A stretch of 64,000 bases of DNA, taken from positions 1,736,001 through 1,800,000 of the forward strand of contig NC_013757.1 of the NCBI RefSeq assembly GCF_000025345.1. Reading direction: 5' to 3'. The stretch is from Geodermatophilus obscurus DSM 43160 (lineage in GTDB: Bacteria; Actinomycetota; Actinomycetes; Mycobacteriales; Geodermatophilaceae). Position numbers and translations under genes: made by a program. Below are positions 34,444 through 44,066 of this stretch, piece after piece; within the stretch, counting starts at the first letter, position 1; every line of letters begins with the position of its first letter. A model generated the notes under the pieces. That model was given only the letters and a program-made list of their open reading frames with translations, was not told the DNA's origin and made no database searches.

Positions 34444-36537
34444 ATGAGGAAACGAGCGGCCCCCGCGGAGGCCACGACCGACCCCGTCCCACCGGCCCGG
34501 ATCAAGGGTCCCGTCTTCTACGGCTCGGCGATCGGCGTCCTGCTGATCGCCGGTTGGGCGATGGTCTCCCCGACGGCGGCTGCGGAGACGATCGGCACGC
34601 TGGTGGGCTGGACGTCGGAGTGGTTCGGCTGGTTCTACATCCTGTTCGCGACCGCCGTCCTGGTCTTCGTGCTCTTCCTCGGCATCTCCCGCTACGGCCG
34701 TACCAAGCTCGGGCCCGAGCACTCGACGCCGCAGTACAGCACCTTCGCCTGGGCGTCGATGCTCTTCGCCGCCGGCATCGGCACCGACCTGATGTTCTTC
34801 GCGGTCGCCGAGCCGGTGACGCAGTACCTCGCGCCGCCGGTCGGCGAGGGGGAGACCGTGGCGGCGGCGCGGGAGGCGACCGTCTGGACGCTGTTCCACT
34901 ACGGCCTCACCGGGTGGGGCATGTACGCGGTGATGGGTATGGCGCTGGCCTACTTCTCCTACCGCCGTAACCTGCCGCTGGCCATCCGGTCCGCGCTGTA
35001 CCCCGTCCTCGGCAAGCGCGTCCAGGGCCCCCTGGGTCACGGCGTGGACATCGCCGCGGTCCTGGGCACCATCTTCGGGGTCGCCACGTCGCTGGGCATC
35101 GGCGTCGTTCAGCTCAACTTCGGCCTGGAGGTGCTCTTCGGCATCCCCGAGGGACGCGCGGCGCAGATCGGGCTGATCGTCCTGGCCGTCGCGGCGGCCA
35201 CCGTGTCCGCGGTGAGCGGCGTGGACCGGGGGATCAAGCGGCTCTCGCAGCTCAACGTGCTGCTGGCCATCGGCCTGGCCGTGTTCGTGCTCCTCGCAGG
35301 GAAGACGACCTTCCTCCTCAACGGGCTGGTGCTCAACGTCGGCGACTTCGTCAGCAGCTTCCCCAGCCTGACGATGCAGACCTTCGCCTTCGAGCGCCCG
35401 GTCGAGTGGCTCAACAGCTGGACGCTCTTCTTCTGGGCCTGGTGGATCGCCTGGGCTGCCTTCGTCGGCCTGTTCCTCGCCCGCATCTCCCGCGGGCGGA
35501 CGATCCGCCAGTTCGTGGTCGGGACGATGGTCATCCCGTTCAGCTACATCGTCATGTGGATCTCGATCTTCGGGAACAGCGCCATCGAACGCATCCGGGA
35601 CGGGGACGCTGCGTTCGGGGAGCTGGCCATGAACACCCCCGAGCAAGGCTTCTACACGCTGCTGATGGAGTACCCGGCCTTCCCCTTCATCGGCGCGGTC
35701 GCGACCTTCGTCGGCCTGCTCTTCTACGTCACGTCGGCCGACTCCGGCGCCCTGGTGATGGCGAACCTGTGCTCCCACCTGCGGACGCCGCAGGACGACG
35801 GCGGCAAGGGTGTGCGGATCTTCTGGGCGGTCGCCACCGGGCTGCTCACCGCGGCGATGCTCATCGTGGGTGGTGTCCCCGCGCTGCAGAACGCCACGAT
35901 CATCATGGCGCTGCCCTTCACCTTCGTGATGGTGCTGGTCATGGTGGGCCTCTACAAGGCCCTCCGGGTGGAGGCTCTCCGGGCGACCAGCCACCACCAG
36001 ACCCTCCCGGGTCGGCTGTCCGGTCGTGCGCTGGGAGCTCCGGACGGGAACGGCACGCCCGGCTGGCGGCGGCGACTGAACCGGGCCATGGCCTTTCCGG
36101 GCCAGACCTCGGCGCGGGATCACCTCGACGAGGTGGTGGCGCCGGCTCTGGAGGACGTCGCGGCCGAGTTGCGCGGTGAGGGCATCGAGGCGCAGGCGCG
36201 GCGGGCGACCAACGACACCGGCCAAGGCTGTGTCGAGCTCACCGCCGACCTGCGGGGCGACCACCCGTTCGCCTACCGGATCTGCCTGCGGGCGGTACCG
36301 ATCCCCGGGTACGGACGCCGTGCCCCGGCCGGCGAGCAGACGTACTCCCGGCTCGAGGTGCACCTCGGTGAGGGAGGGCAGGGCTACGACGTGATGGGCT
36401 ACACCTACTCGCAGCTGATCGACGACGTCCTCGACCAGTACGAGCGGCACCTGGAGTTCCTGCGCCTGCAGGAGCCGATACCCGCGCCCCGCGAGGTCCC
36501 CCGCGACCCGGGCCCCCAACAGCGGGTCCCCCACTGA
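34444..36537 (+). CDS. betT: BCCT choline/betaine transporter
   Basis: A 697-residue transporter with 12 membrane helices. The BCCT signature is visible as SWTLFFWAWWIAWAAFVGLFLARISRGRTIR near residue 325, and the substrate-site Trp-rich loop as HYGLTGWGMYAVMGMALAYFSYR. A soluble C-terminal domain of about 190 residues (from near 510) ending ...YDVMGYTYSQLIDDVLDQYERHLEFLRLQE is of the type that sets osmotic response in BetT. It is 134 bp after betB and the same strand. The neighbours indicate uptake of choline. Confidence 0.92.
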   Translation: MRKRAAPAEATTDPVPPARIKGPVFYGSAIGVLLIAGWAMVSPTAAAETIGTLVGWTSEWFGWFYILFATAVLVFVLFLGISRYGRTKLGPEHSTPQYSTFAWASMLFAAGIGTDLMFFAVAEPVTQYLAPPVGEGETVAAAREATVWTLFHYGLTGWGMYAVMGMALAYFSYRRNLPLAIRSALYPVLGKRVQGPLGHGVDIAAVLGTIFGVATSLGIGVVQLNFGLEVLFGIPEGRAAQIGLIVLAVAAATVSAVSGVDRGIKRLSQLNVLLAIGLAVFVLLAGKTTFLLNGLVLNVGDFVSSFPSLTMQTFAFERPVEWLNSWTLFFWAWWIAWAAFVGLFLARISRGRTIRQFVVGTMVIPFSYIVMWISIFGNSAIERIRDGDAAFGELAMNTPEQGFYTLLMEYPAFPFIGAVATFVGLLFYVTSADSGALVMANLCSHLRTPQDDGGKGVRIFWAVATGLLTAAMLIVGGVPALQNATIIMALPFTFVMVLVMVGLYKALRVEALRATSHHQTLPGRLSGRALGAPDGNGTPGWRRRLNRAMAFPGQTSARDHLDEVVAPALEDVAAELRGEGIEAQARRATNDTGQGCVELTADLRGDHPFAYRICLRAVPIPGYGRRAPAGEQTYSRLEVHLGEGGQGYDVMGYTYSQLIDDVLDQYERHLEFLRLQEPIPAPREVPRDPGPQQRVPH

Positions 36538-36722
36538 TCCGACCCCGGGCCACCCTCGACACCGGGTGAGGACCGGACGCGACGTGGTGGGGTCCCGCTC
36601 TCCGGGACGCACCACGTCGCGTCGCGCACGTCGCACCGGAGTGCGCTGCCCGGGCGGGTCCGGACGGCGTGGTGATCTGCTGTGCCCGCTTCGTGGGGTC
36701 CCGTCGGCAGAGGGGGCGCGCG

Positions 36723-36776
36723 GATCCCGGAGACCGCCGCTCGCTCGCGGGGAGCGGACGGCGGTCTCCGGGGATC
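36723..36776. terminator. Hairpin between convergent betT and betA
   Basis: GATCCCGGAGACCGCCG (36723-36739) pairs with CGGCGGTCTCCGGG and a bulged GATC at 36759-36776. The long GC stem in the gap between two convergent genes suits a bidirectional terminator. Confidence 0.65.
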
Positions 36777-36784
36777 GGGAGGCG

Positions 36785-38470
36785 TCAGGCCTGGCCGGCG
36801 GCCTCGCCGACCGACGCCGGCCGGTGCCGGTAGAACTCGACGTGCTCGGGCGCCAGCGGCGTGTTGCCGAGGATGAGGTCGGCGGCCTTCTCGGCCATCA
36901 TCATGACCGGCGCGTAGATGTTGCCGTTGGTCACGTAGGGCATGGCCGAGGCGTCGACGACCCGCAGGCCCTCCAGCCCGTGCACCCGCATGCTCGTCGG
37001 GTCGACCACCGACAGCGGGCCGGTGCCCATCTTCGCCGTGCAGGAGGGGTGCAGCGCCGTCTCGGCGTCGCGGGCCACCCAGCTGAGGATCTGCTCGGGC
37101 GTCTCGATCTCGGGCCCGGGGGAGATCTCCCCCGAGCTGAACTCGGCCAACGCCGGCTGCTCGAAGATCCCCCGCGCCACCTGCACGGCCTCCACCCACT
37201 CGCGACGGTCCTGCGCGGTGGAGAGGTAGTTGCACCGCATGGCGGGCTTCACCCGGGGATCGGCCGACCTGATCTTCAGCGTGCCCCGGGCGTCGGAGTA
37301 CATCGGCCCGACGTGCACCTGGTACCCGTGCTCGCCCGTGGGCATCGAACCGTCGTAGCGGACGGCGATCGGCAGGAAGTGGAACATCAGGTTCGGGTAG
37401 GCGACGTCGTCGTTGCTGCGCAGGAACCCGCCGGCCTCGAAGTGGTTGGTGGCGCCGAGTCCCGTCCGCAGGAACAGCCACTGCGCGCCGATCCCGGGCT
37501 TGCGCCACCACTTCATGCCCGGCGCGATGGACACCGGCTGCGTGCAGCCGTGCTGGATGTAGACCTCGAGGTGGTCCTGCAGGTTCTCGCCGACACCCGG
37601 CAGGTCGGCGACGACGTCGATGCCGAGGGCCCGCAGCTCCGAGCCGTTCCCGACGCCGGAGAGCTGCAGCAGCTGCGGGGTGTTGACGGCGCCGCCGCTG
37701 AGCACCACCTCGCCGGCGCGAACCGTGCGGGCCGGCCTGCGCCCGTGGCGGTACTCCACGCCGACGGCGCGCCCGCCATCGAAGAGGACGCGGGTGACGA
37801 AGGCCCGGGTCTCGACCGTGAGGTTCGGGCGGGACCGCACCGGGTGGAGGTAGGCGCGGGCCGCGCTCAGCCGGCGGCCACGGTGCACGTTGCGGTCGAA
37901 GGGGCCGAACCCCTCCTGCCGGTAGCCGTTGAGGTCGTCGGTGAGCGGGTGGCCGGCCTCCTGCACCGCGGTGAGGAAGGCCTGGAACAGCGGGCTGGTG
38001 GCCGGGCCGCGCTCGAGGACGAGAGGACCGTCCTTGCCACGGAAGGGGTCCTCGGGGGCGGCGGCCGTGCAGTTCTCCATGCGCTTGAAGTAGGGCAGGC
38101 AGTGCGCGAAGTCCCACGTCCCCATGCCCTCGTCGGCGCCCCAGCGCTCGTAGTCCAGGGGGTTGCCGCGCTGGAAGATCATCCCGTTGATGCTGCTCGA
38201 GCCGCCGAGCAGCTTCCCGCGTGCGTGGTAGACCCGCCGGCCGCCCATCCGCGGCTCCGGCTCGCTCTCGTACCTCCAGTCGTAGAACCGGTTGCCGATC
38301 GGGATGGTGAGCGCGCCGGGCATGTGCACGAAGACGTCCCAGAGGGAGTCCTCGCGCCCCGCCTCCAGCACCAGCACCCGGTTGCCGGGGTCGGCGCTGA
38401 GCCGGTTGGCGAGGGCGCTGCCCGCCGATCCGCCGCCCACGATGACGACGTCGTACACCTGCGGGCTCAC
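36785..38470 (-). CDS. betA: Choline dehydrogenase (GMC oxidoreductase)
   Basis: A 561-residue FAD enzyme that oxidises choline to betaine aldehyde. The FAD-binding motif [18 protein letters not shown] is at the N-terminus, GMC signature 1 in [21 protein letters not shown] near 85, signature 2 in [22 protein letters not shown] near 265, and the active-site His pair region in [12 protein letters not shown] near 460 with [17 protein letters not shown] at the end. Full length for BetA. It converges on betT; with betB it makes glycine betaine. Confidence 0.92.
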   Translation of the reverse strand: MSPQVYDVVIVGGGSAGSALANRLSADPGNRVLVLEAGREDSLWDVFVHMPGALTIPIGNRFYDWRYESEPEPRMGGRRVYHARGKLLGGSSSINGMIFQRGNPLDYERWGADEGMGTWDFAHCLPYFKRMENCTAAAPEDPFRGKDGPLVLERGPATSPLFQAFLTAVQEAGHPLTDDLNGYRQEGFGPFDRNVHRGRRLSAARAYLHPVRSRPNLTVETRAFVTRVLFDGGRAVGVEYRHGRRPARTVRAGEVVLSGGAVNTPQLLQLSGVGNGSELRALGIDVVADLPGVGENLQDHLEVYIQHGCTQPVSIAPGMKWWRKPGIGAQWLFLRTGLGATNHFEAGGFLRSNDDVAYPNLMFHFLPIAVRYDGSMPTGEHGYQVHVGPMYSDARGTLKIRSADPRVKPAMRCNYLSTAQDRREWVEAVQVARGIFEQPALAEFSSGEISPGPEIETPEQILSWVARDAETALHPSCTAKMGTGPLSVVDPTSMRVHGLEGLRVVDASAMPYVTNGNIYAPVMMMAEKAADLILGNTPLAPEHVEFYRHRPASVGEAAGQA

Positions 38471-38920
38471 GTCGTGCTCCTCCGCGGTGCGGAGGCGGTG
38501 CGGCGGCCGGTCCGGCGGGTGCGGGTCAGGGGAGTGCGGGTCGGCGTACCGCAGCTGACGTCGCCAGCGGGTGAACAGGTGGGGCCGGTCCCACCCCGAG
38601 GACGGCGACGGGGCGGCCGTCGCACTCGTCGACGGCCAGGGAGCTGCGGTCCGCGCAGCCCCCCTCCACGACGCACACCTGGTCGCCGTCGCGACGGGTC
38701 CCCGCGCACTGTGTGCGGCGTCTGTACTGCTCCGACCAGGAGTACGGGACGGTCGTCGCCGCCTGGTGTCCGGAGCCCAGCAGGGTGGCGACCGCGGTCG
38801 TCGGCTGCAAGGCAGTCGTCAGTCGGCCCGGCGGCGGACGACCGGGCTCCCTCTGCACCGACCCGTACGACCGCCGGAGTGCTCTCGACGGCGCCCGACG
38901 CCCCCACCGATGTGTCCGCC
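38471..38920. other. Gap upstream of the Rieske relic, possible minus-strand coding
   Basis: A minus-strand frame from about 38858 to 38526 has good third-position GC and a readable stretch ([40 protein letters not shown]) but no convincing start codon or ribosome binding site and no family that I know. It could be the end of a degraded small secreted protein. The betA promoter must also lie here. Confidence 0.3.
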
Positions 38921-39106
38921 ATGACCGCCACCGACCTGCCCGCGAACCTCGTCTCCACGCTGCCGGGTCAGTACTACACCGATCCCGCCATCTTCTGGCT
39001 CGAGCAGACGCGGGTCTTCGAGTCCGTGAGGTTCTGCCCGGTGCGGTCGTCCGAGCGCCACATCGGCGAGTTCCACGACTGGGTGACGCAGCGCCTGGCC
39101 GACTGA
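38921..39106 (+). pseudogene. Rieske oxygenase alpha subunit with internal deletion
   Basis: A 61-residue frame begins NLVSTLPGQYYTDPAIFWLE then QTRVFES, the start of Rieske-type oxygenase alpha subunits of the glycine betaine/carnitine monooxygenase group, and ends PVRSSERHIGEFHDWVTQRL, their usual C-terminus. About 300 residues between, including the Rieske Cys-His cluster and the iron site, are gone. The join keeps the frame. Next to betA, betT and betB it was probably a betaine demethylating oxygenase (GbcA-like), so this strain may have lost betaine breakdown at this locus while keeping betaine synthesis. Confidence 0.72.
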
Positions 39107-39410
39107 GCCCCTCCACCGTGGGGCCGGGCACGGGCCTCCGGCCCCCGGGGCAACTCCCGGCGGGCGTGGGGCGCGCGCGACCCACACCACCGCAACCGGG
39201 GGTTGCGTCCGTGGCCGGTCGCGGTAGCGTCGTGCCGGGTCCTGGAGCGGCAGACGGCGTCCGGGACCCAGGCTCCGGCTGGTCGAACAGGCGGCTGTCC
39301 GGACCGCCTCCTGCCACCGGCCCGACGCGGGCCGGGAATCCCTCGCCGGCGGCGTGCCGACCCCGGGCCCGTGACGCGACAGGGAGTGGCCGCCGGGAGA
39401 GGCTGGGGCC
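39107..39410. other. Gene-free gap with a palindrome
   Basis: No gene is apparent in these 304 bp. CGCAACC (39191-39197) and GGTTGCG (39201-39207) form a perfect inverted repeat with a 3-nt centre and could be an operator for the 2-hydroxyacid dehydrogenase gene; TAGCGT at 39225-39230 is a possible -10 box. Confidence 0.4.
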
Positions 39411-40352
39411 GTGAAGATCCTGCTCCCCGGCTCCCTCCCGCTCGCCCCCGCGCTGCCCGAGGGGGTGGAGGCGGTGCGCTACGACGTGGCCGCACCGGTG
39501 CCCGAGGAGCACCTCGACGCCGAGGCCCTGGTGGTCTGGGGCAACGCGCCCGCCGACCTGCGCGCCGTCGCCGGGCGGATGCCGCGGCTGCGGTGGGTGC
39601 AGACGCTGGCGGCCGGGCCGGACGCCGTCCTCAGCGCGGGCTTCCCCGACGACGTCGTCGTCACCTCCGGCGTGGGCCTGCACGACCGACCGGTCACCGA
39701 GCACGCGCTGGCCCTGGTGCTCGCGCTGCTGCGCCGCCTGCCGGCCGCGCTCGCGGCGCAGGCCGAGCACCGGTGGGCCGACGAGCTCGGCGGGCTGCAG
39801 CCGCTGCACCCCGAGGGGGCGGTCACCACGCTGCTCGACGCTCAGGTGCTCGTCTGGGGCTTCGGCAACATCGGTCAGAACCTCGCTCCGCTGCTGCAGG
39901 CCCTCGGCGCGCAGGTACGCGGCGTCGGGCGCAGTGCGGGGGAGCGGTCCGGGTTCCCCGTCGTCTCCGAGGACCGGCTGGAGGCAGAGCTCGAGCACAC
40001 CGACGTCCTGGTCATGATCCTGCCCGCCACCGAGGCCACGACCCACGCGCTGGACGCCGCCCGGCTGGCCGCGCTGCCGCAGCACGCGCTCGTCGTCAAC
40101 GTCGGGCGCGGCTCCACCGTCGACGAGCCGGCGCTCGTCGCGGCGCTGACCGAGGGCCGCATCGCGGGCGCAGCACTCGACGTCACCGAGGTCGAGCCGC
40201 TGCCGGCGGACTCCCCGCTGTGGGACGCACCGAACCTGCTGCTCACCCCGCACGCCGCGGGAGGCCGGCCGGTCGGCGCCGACGAGCTCGTGGCCGCGAA
40301 TGTCGCTGCGCTGCTGGCCGACCGCGAGCTGCGCAACGTCGTGGCGCGCTGA
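39411..40352 (+). CDS. D-2-hydroxyacid dehydrogenase, NAD(P)-dependent
   Basis: A 313-residue enzyme of the D-isomer-specific 2-hydroxyacid dehydrogenase family. The nucleotide motif is VLVWGFGNIGQNLAPLL near 145 (GxGxxG), the catalytic Arg in VNVGRGSTVDEPAL near 225, Glu in DVTEVEPLP near 260 and His in LLLTPHAAGGRP near 280. It reduces a 2-keto acid or oxidises the hydroxy acid; glyoxylate or hydroxypyruvate would suit the sugar-acid cluster downstream. GTG start preceded by GGGAGAGG. The 85-bp gap to the GntR gene holds a palindromic operator. Confidence 0.85.
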   Translation: MKILLPGSLPLAPALPEGVEAVRYDVAAPVPEEHLDAEALVVWGNAPADLRAVAGRMPRLRWVQTLAAGPDAVLSAGFPDDVVVTSGVGLHDRPVTEHALALVLALLRRLPAALAAQAEHRWADELGGLQPLHPEGAVTTLLDAQVLVWGFGNIGQNLAPLLQALGAQVRGVGRSAGERSGFPVVSEDRLEAELEHTDVLVMILPATEATTHALDAARLAALPQHALVVNVGRGSTVDEPALVAALTEGRIAGAALDVTEVEPLPADSPLWDAPNLLLTPHAAGGRPVGADELVAANVAALLADRELRNVVAR

Positions 40353-40368
40353 CCCCGACTGGGGAGCC

Positions 40369-40380
40369 ACTGTCGACAGT
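40369..40380. promoter_or_regulatory. GntR operator, copy 1
   Basis: ACTGTCGACAGT is a perfect 12-bp palindrome 56 bp before the gntR start; TAACAT at 40407-40412 may be its -10 box. The same motif, with one centre base changed, occurs at 41443-41454, before the permease operon. Confidence 0.6.
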
Positions 40381-40436
40381 TGTCACGTCCGGTGGGTCCG
40401 CGCGGCTAACATGACGGTCGACGAGGAGGCTGGTCC

Positions 40437-41096
40437 GTGAGCATTGAGTCACTGTCTGCCCTGGACCGGAGCACGCTGCGCGAGCGGTCCCTCGAGGCGC
40501 TCCGGTCGGCCATCCTCGCCGGTCGGTACCGGCCCGGGGACCACCTCGGCGAGGTGGAGCTGGCGGGATCGCTCGGGGTCAGCAGGGGCACGGTGCGCGA
40601 GGCCCTGCGGCACCTCCAGCAGGAGGGCCTGGTCACCGCCGGCAACCGCGGGATGCTGCGGGTCAACAGCCTGACCTCCGCCGAGGTGCACGAGCTCTTC
40701 CGCGTCCGGGCGGCCCTCGAGGGGCTGGCCGTCCGGGAGGTCATCGCCTCGCCGCGGCGGAAGTCGGCCGCCGAGACGCTGCGGGCAGCCGTGGAGCGGC
40801 TCTCCGACGAGGACGAGCCCGCCGTGCGGATGGAGGCCGACCTGGCCTTCCACCTGCTGCTGTGCCAGCTGTCGGGCAACTCCATGCTCGTCGAGGCGTG
40901 GCAGCGGCTCGAGGGCCGGATGCGGGTCGCCATCCTCAACGGCGCGGCCTGGCAAGCGCCGATGATGGCCCGCGACCGGCACGTGCCGATCGTCGAGGCC
41001 ATCGAGCGCGGGGACGTCGAGGCGGCCGTGCGGGTCGTCGACGAGCACATGACCGCTGCCGCCCAGCACTTCGCCGAGGCCACCGACTCCGCCTAG
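40437..41096 (+). CDS. GntR-family (FadR/FCD) repressor
   Basis: A 219-residue regulator. An N-terminal winged helix (SLEALRSAILAGRYRPGDHL, ELAGSLGVSRGTVREALRHL, residues 17-60) is followed by an all-helical FCD domain with the metal/ligand residues ...RVRAALEGLAVREV, DLAFHLLLCQLSGNSML and H in VDEHMTAAAQH. GTG start at 40437. Matching palindromes upstream of itself and of the GntP-transketolase operon indicate autoregulation and control of that operon, released by a sugar-acid intermediate. Confidence 0.88.
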   Translation: MSIESLSALDRSTLRERSLEALRSAILAGRYRPGDHLGEVELAGSLGVSRGTVREALRHLQQEGLVTAGNRGMLRVNSLTSAEVHELFRVRAALEGLAVREVIASPRRKSAAETLRAAVERLSDEDEPAVRMEADLAFHLLLCQLSGNSMLVEAWQRLEGRMRVAILNGAAWQAPMMARDRHVPIVEAIERGDVEAAVRVVDEHMTAAAQHFAEATDSA

Positions 41097-41100
41097 GAGG

Positions 41101-41340
41101 GGGCCCCTCCTCCCTGTTCCTCGCAAGCTCGGGACGGGGCCGCTCTGCCCCACCGCCCGTGAAAGACCCCCGTCCTCCCATCCCTCGCAGGCTCGAAGCG
41201 AGGCCGTCTGCCCCACTGCTCGTGAGAGGACCCCCGTCCCCGCCCCTCGCAGGCTCGGGCCGGGTCCCGCGGCGGGGCCGGCGATGCCCTGGACGCGGTC
41301 GCTCTGCTCGCTCGCATGCTCGCGGCGGGACCCTGCAGCA
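41101..41340 (+). repeat. Degenerate ~62-bp tandem intergenic repeats
   Basis: Three to four diverged copies share CCCTCGCAGGCTCG, GAGGCCG-TCTGCCCCAC and GAGAGGACCCCCGTCC blocks at about 62-bp spacing between gntR and the permease operon. A related single unit occurs at about 46098-46147. They contain inverted segments able to fold, resembling intergenic REP-like elements. No gene is present between 41097 and 41499. Confidence 0.55.
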
Positions 41341-41442
41341 GGGCCGGCTCATCGGGCTGCCCGCCCCGACCTGCACCGATGCAGGCGCCGGGAAGTGACT
41401 CTTGACACCGTGACGCGCACCACCCACTCTAGTCACCAGTTG

Positions 41443-41454
41443 ACTGTCAACAGT
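41443..41454. promoter_or_regulatory. GntR operator, copy 2
   Basis: ACTGTCAACAGT differs from the copy at 40369 by one base in the centre and extends to GACTGT...ACAGTC. It lies 45 bp before the small ORF that heads the permease operon. TTGACA at 41402-41407 is a possible -35 box nearby. Confidence 0.6.
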
Positions 41455-41499
41455 CGACGCTCAACGGGGACCTACGCCCATCGCTCACCGGAGACCACC

Positions 41500-41664
41500 A
41501 TGACCGAGCGACACCCAGCACTCCACGACCCACACCTCGAGGAAGTCGCCGTCTGGCACCTGTTCGAGGGCTCCCCGACCGAGAAGGTCACCGTCGGGTG
41601 CCCCGTCGATGCGACGATCGGGACCCGCAGCTCCACCGGCTCTCGCAGGCCGGAGGGGGACTGA
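41500..41664 (+). CDS. 54-residue hypothetical protein heading the GntP operon
   Basis: A short acidic protein, MTERHPALHDPHLEEVAVWH... with CPVDATIGTRSSTGSRRPEG near its end, and no membrane segment. GGAGACCACC precedes the ATG. The stop lies one base before the permease ATG, so translation is probably coupled. I do not recognise it; its His-rich start and single Cys give no clear clue. It could be a small regulator or merely a leader for the permease. Confidence 0.5.
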   Translation: MTERHPALHDPHLEEVAVWHLFEGSPTEKVTVGCPVDATIGTRSSTGSRRPEGD

Positions 41665-41665
41665 C

Positions 41666-43156
41666 ATGACCGACACCACGCTGCTCCTGCTGAACACCGC
41701 GATCACGGTGGCGATCGTCGTCGGGCTCATCGTCTTCGCGAAGATCAACCCGGTCATCTCGCTGGTGATCGGCGCTCTCTACCTCGGCATCGCCGCGGGG
41801 CTGGGCTACGAGGGGACGACGACCGCCGTCGTCGAGGGCTTCGGCAACCTGATGGCCGAGGTGGGCCTCATCATCGGGTTCGGCGTGATGCTCGGGACGC
41901 TGTTGTCGGCCATGGGGACGCTGCACCGCGTCGTTGACGGGATGCTGCGCCTCGTGGGGGCCAAGCGCTCCCCCTACGTCATCGGCCTGACCTCGGGGAT
42001 CGTCTTCCCGGCGATCTACTTCGACGTCGCGCTGGTGATCCTGGGGCCCATGGCCCGGTCGATCGCCCTGCGGACCGGGCTCAGCATCGCGCCGCTGGCC
42101 GGCGCACTGGCCATCGGCCTCGAGGTGGCGCTGCTGATGGTCCCGCCCGGTGCAGCCGCGCTGGCCATCGCGGCCGCCCTCGGCATCCCGCTCGGCACCA
42201 TGCTGCTGTGGGGCATCCCCTTCGGCATCGTGGTCATCGTCGTCTCCATCCTGCTGCACAGCCTGCTCATGCGCTTCACCTGGAACGACGAGAAGGACGA
42301 CGACCCGCTGACCGACCCCGAGCACACCGGGGAGATCGCCGGCTACGGCCTCCCGCCCGGCGCCGAACCCTCCGGTGAGCAGGCAGCCATCGCGACCGAC
42401 CAGCAGGCCCCGCAGCACGATCGCGGCGGTGCAGCGACGGCCGTCACGGAGGACCCGCAGCGCGGCACCGCCCCTGCCCCCGCCGGCGCAGGCGACACGG
42501 AGCCAGGGAGGCAGCTGCCCCTGCTCGTCGCCCTCCTCCCGCTGCTCATCCCGGTGCTGCTCATCGTGGCCGACACCAGCAGCAGTGCGGCCGGCGCGGA
42601 GATCGCCCTGCTCACCTTCCTGGGCAATCCCGTGGTGGCCCTCCTCATCGGACTGCTCGTGGGGACCGCTCTCGCCGTGCCGTCACTGGGCCGGGAGGGC
42701 GTCGAGGAGGTGATCGTGCGGGCCGCCGGGACCAGCGGCGTCATCCTGCTGTTCACCGGCGTCGCGGGATCGCTCGGGCAGGTCATCGCCGAGACCAACA
42801 TCGGGGACCTGGTGGCCGGACTCTTCAGTGCCAGCGCGGCCTACCCGCTGGTGCTGGCCTGGCTGGTCGCGGCGCTGCTGCGCCTCGCCCAGGGCTCCGG
42901 GTCCGTGGCCGCCATCACCGCGGCGCTCCTGCTGGCGCCGGTCGTCGGGAGCCTGGGGCTCAACCCGGTGCTGATCTGGCTGGCCGCCGCGTCCGGGGCC
43001 GCCCTGGGCGGGCACGTCACCGACAACACCTTCTGGATCTTCAAGACGCTGCTGGGCCTCTCCGTCCGCGGCACCTTCCAGGTGTACACGGTCGCCCAGG
43101 GGCTGTTGTCCTTCGTCGGCCTGGGCGCGGTCCTCGTGCTCGGCATCTTCGCCTGA
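41666..43156 (+). CDS. GntP-family sugar-acid permease
   Basis: A 496-residue membrane protein with about 12 to 14 helices. The first half has NPVISLVIGALYLGIAAGLGYEGTT and FGVMLGTLLSAMGTLHRVVD, and the second has LRLAQGSGSVAAITAALLLAPV and SGAALGGHVTDNTFWIFKTLLGLS, all typical of gluconate:H+ symporters (GntP). A cytoplasmic loop near residues 215-285 is long, Gln/Ala/Gly-rich and probably unstructured. It likely imports an aldonate or related acid for the enzymes encoded next. Confidence 0.9.
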   Translation: MTDTTLLLLNTAITVAIVVGLIVFAKINPVISLVIGALYLGIAAGLGYEGTTTAVVEGFGNLMAEVGLIIGFGVMLGTLLSAMGTLHRVVDGMLRLVGAKRSPYVIGLTSGIVFPAIYFDVALVILGPMARSIALRTGLSIAPLAGALAIGLEVALLMVPPGAAALAIAAALGIPLGTMLLWGIPFGIVVIVVSILLHSLLMRFTWNDEKDDDPLTDPEHTGEIAGYGLPPGAEPSGEQAAIATDQQAPQHDRGGAATAVTEDPQRGTAPAPAGAGDTEPGRQLPLLVALLPLLIPVLLIVADTSSSAAGAEIALLTFLGNPVVALLIGLLVGTALAVPSLGREGVEEVIVRAAGTSGVILLFTGVAGSLGQVIAETNIGDLVAGLFSASAAYPLVLAWLVAALLRLAQGSGSVAAITAALLLAPVVGSLGLNPVLIWLAAASGAALGGHVTDNTFWIFKTLLGLSVRGTFQVYTVAQGLLSFVGLGAVLVLGIFA

Positions 43157-43184
43157 CGGAAATCGAACAAAGGAGATCTCCAGC

Positions 43185-44066
43185 ATGAACGCACCCACGA
43201 GCCCGGCCGTCGCGAACGCGGCCGGCACGGCCGACCGGGCGGAGCGGATCACCCGGATCCGCGAGGCCGCGTACCGGATCCGGCGCAACGCCCTGGACAT
43301 GGGGGAGGTGCAGGGCCAGGGCTACATCGGGCAGGCACTCGGCGTCGCCGACGTCCTCGCGGTCGTCTACACCGACCAGCTCCGCTACCGCCCCGAGGAC
43401 CCGCACTGGCCCGACCGGGACCGGTTCCTGCTCTCCATCGGCCACTACGCCATCGCGCTGTACGCCGCGCTGGCCGAGGCCGGCACCATTCCGCTCGAGG
43501 AGCTGGAGACCTACGGGTCGGATGACTCCCGGCTGCCGATGTCGGCAATGGCCTCCTACACCCCGGGTGTGGAGATCTCCGGCGGCTCGCTGGGCCACGG
43601 GCTGCCGGTGGCCACCGGGATGGCGCTGGGGCTGCGCCACCAGGGCAACTCCGCGCGAGTGTTCAACCTGCTCTCCGACGGCGAGCTGGACGAGGGCTCG
43701 ACCTGGGAGGCGGCGATGGCCTGCGCCCACCACGGCCTGGACAACGTCACCGCGATCGTCGACGTCAACGCGCTGCAGGCCGACGGCCCCACCGCCGGCG
43801 TGCTGCGCACCGAGCCGGTGACCGACAAGTGGCAGGCCTTCGGCTGGCACGCCCTACGCGTGGACGGCAACGACGTCGCCGCGCTCGTCGACGCCCTCGA
43901 CGAGCTCCGCGCGCACCGCGGGTCGCCGTCGGTGCTGATCTGCGACACCCGCATCGGCCGCGGCGTGCCGCTGCTCGAGACCCGCGAGAAGGCCCACTTC
44001 ATGCGGGTGGAAGAGCACGAGTGGCAGGCCGCCCGCACCCAGCTCGAGGAAGGACTGGCTCGATGA
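43185..44066 (+). CDS. Transketolase, N-terminal subunit
   Basis: A 293-residue TPP-binding half of a split transketolase. The TPP motif is LLSDGELDEGSTWEAAM near 163-178 with NVTAIVDVNALQADG, and the substrate-side His residues in GHYAIALYAAL and GGSLGHGLPVATGM are kept. AAGGAGATCTCC precedes the ATG. The C-terminal half follows with a 4-nt overlap. Split transketolases of this kind serve catabolic routes for branched or short sugars (for example apulose-4-phosphate transketolase) and not the pentose phosphate pathway itself. Confidence 0.9.
   Translation: MNAPTSPAVANAAGTADRAERITRIREAAYRIRRNALDMGEVQGQGYIGQALGVADVLAVVYTDQLRYRPEDPHWPDRDRFLLSIGHYAIALYAALAEAGTIPLEELETYGSDDSRLPMSAMASYTPGVEISGGSLGHGLPVATGMALGLRHQGNSARVFNLLSDGELDEGSTWEAAMACAHHGLDNVTAIVDVNALQADGPTAGVLRTEPVTDKWQAFGWHALRVDGNDVAALVDALDELRAHRGSPSVLICDTRIGRGVPLLETREKAHFMRVEEHEWQAARTQLEEGLAR

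Noticed and set aside
38526..38858. Minus-strand coding gene with Cys-rich product
   Set aside because: Codon use is suggestive, but there is no good start, ribosome site or known family; reported only as a note on the gap.
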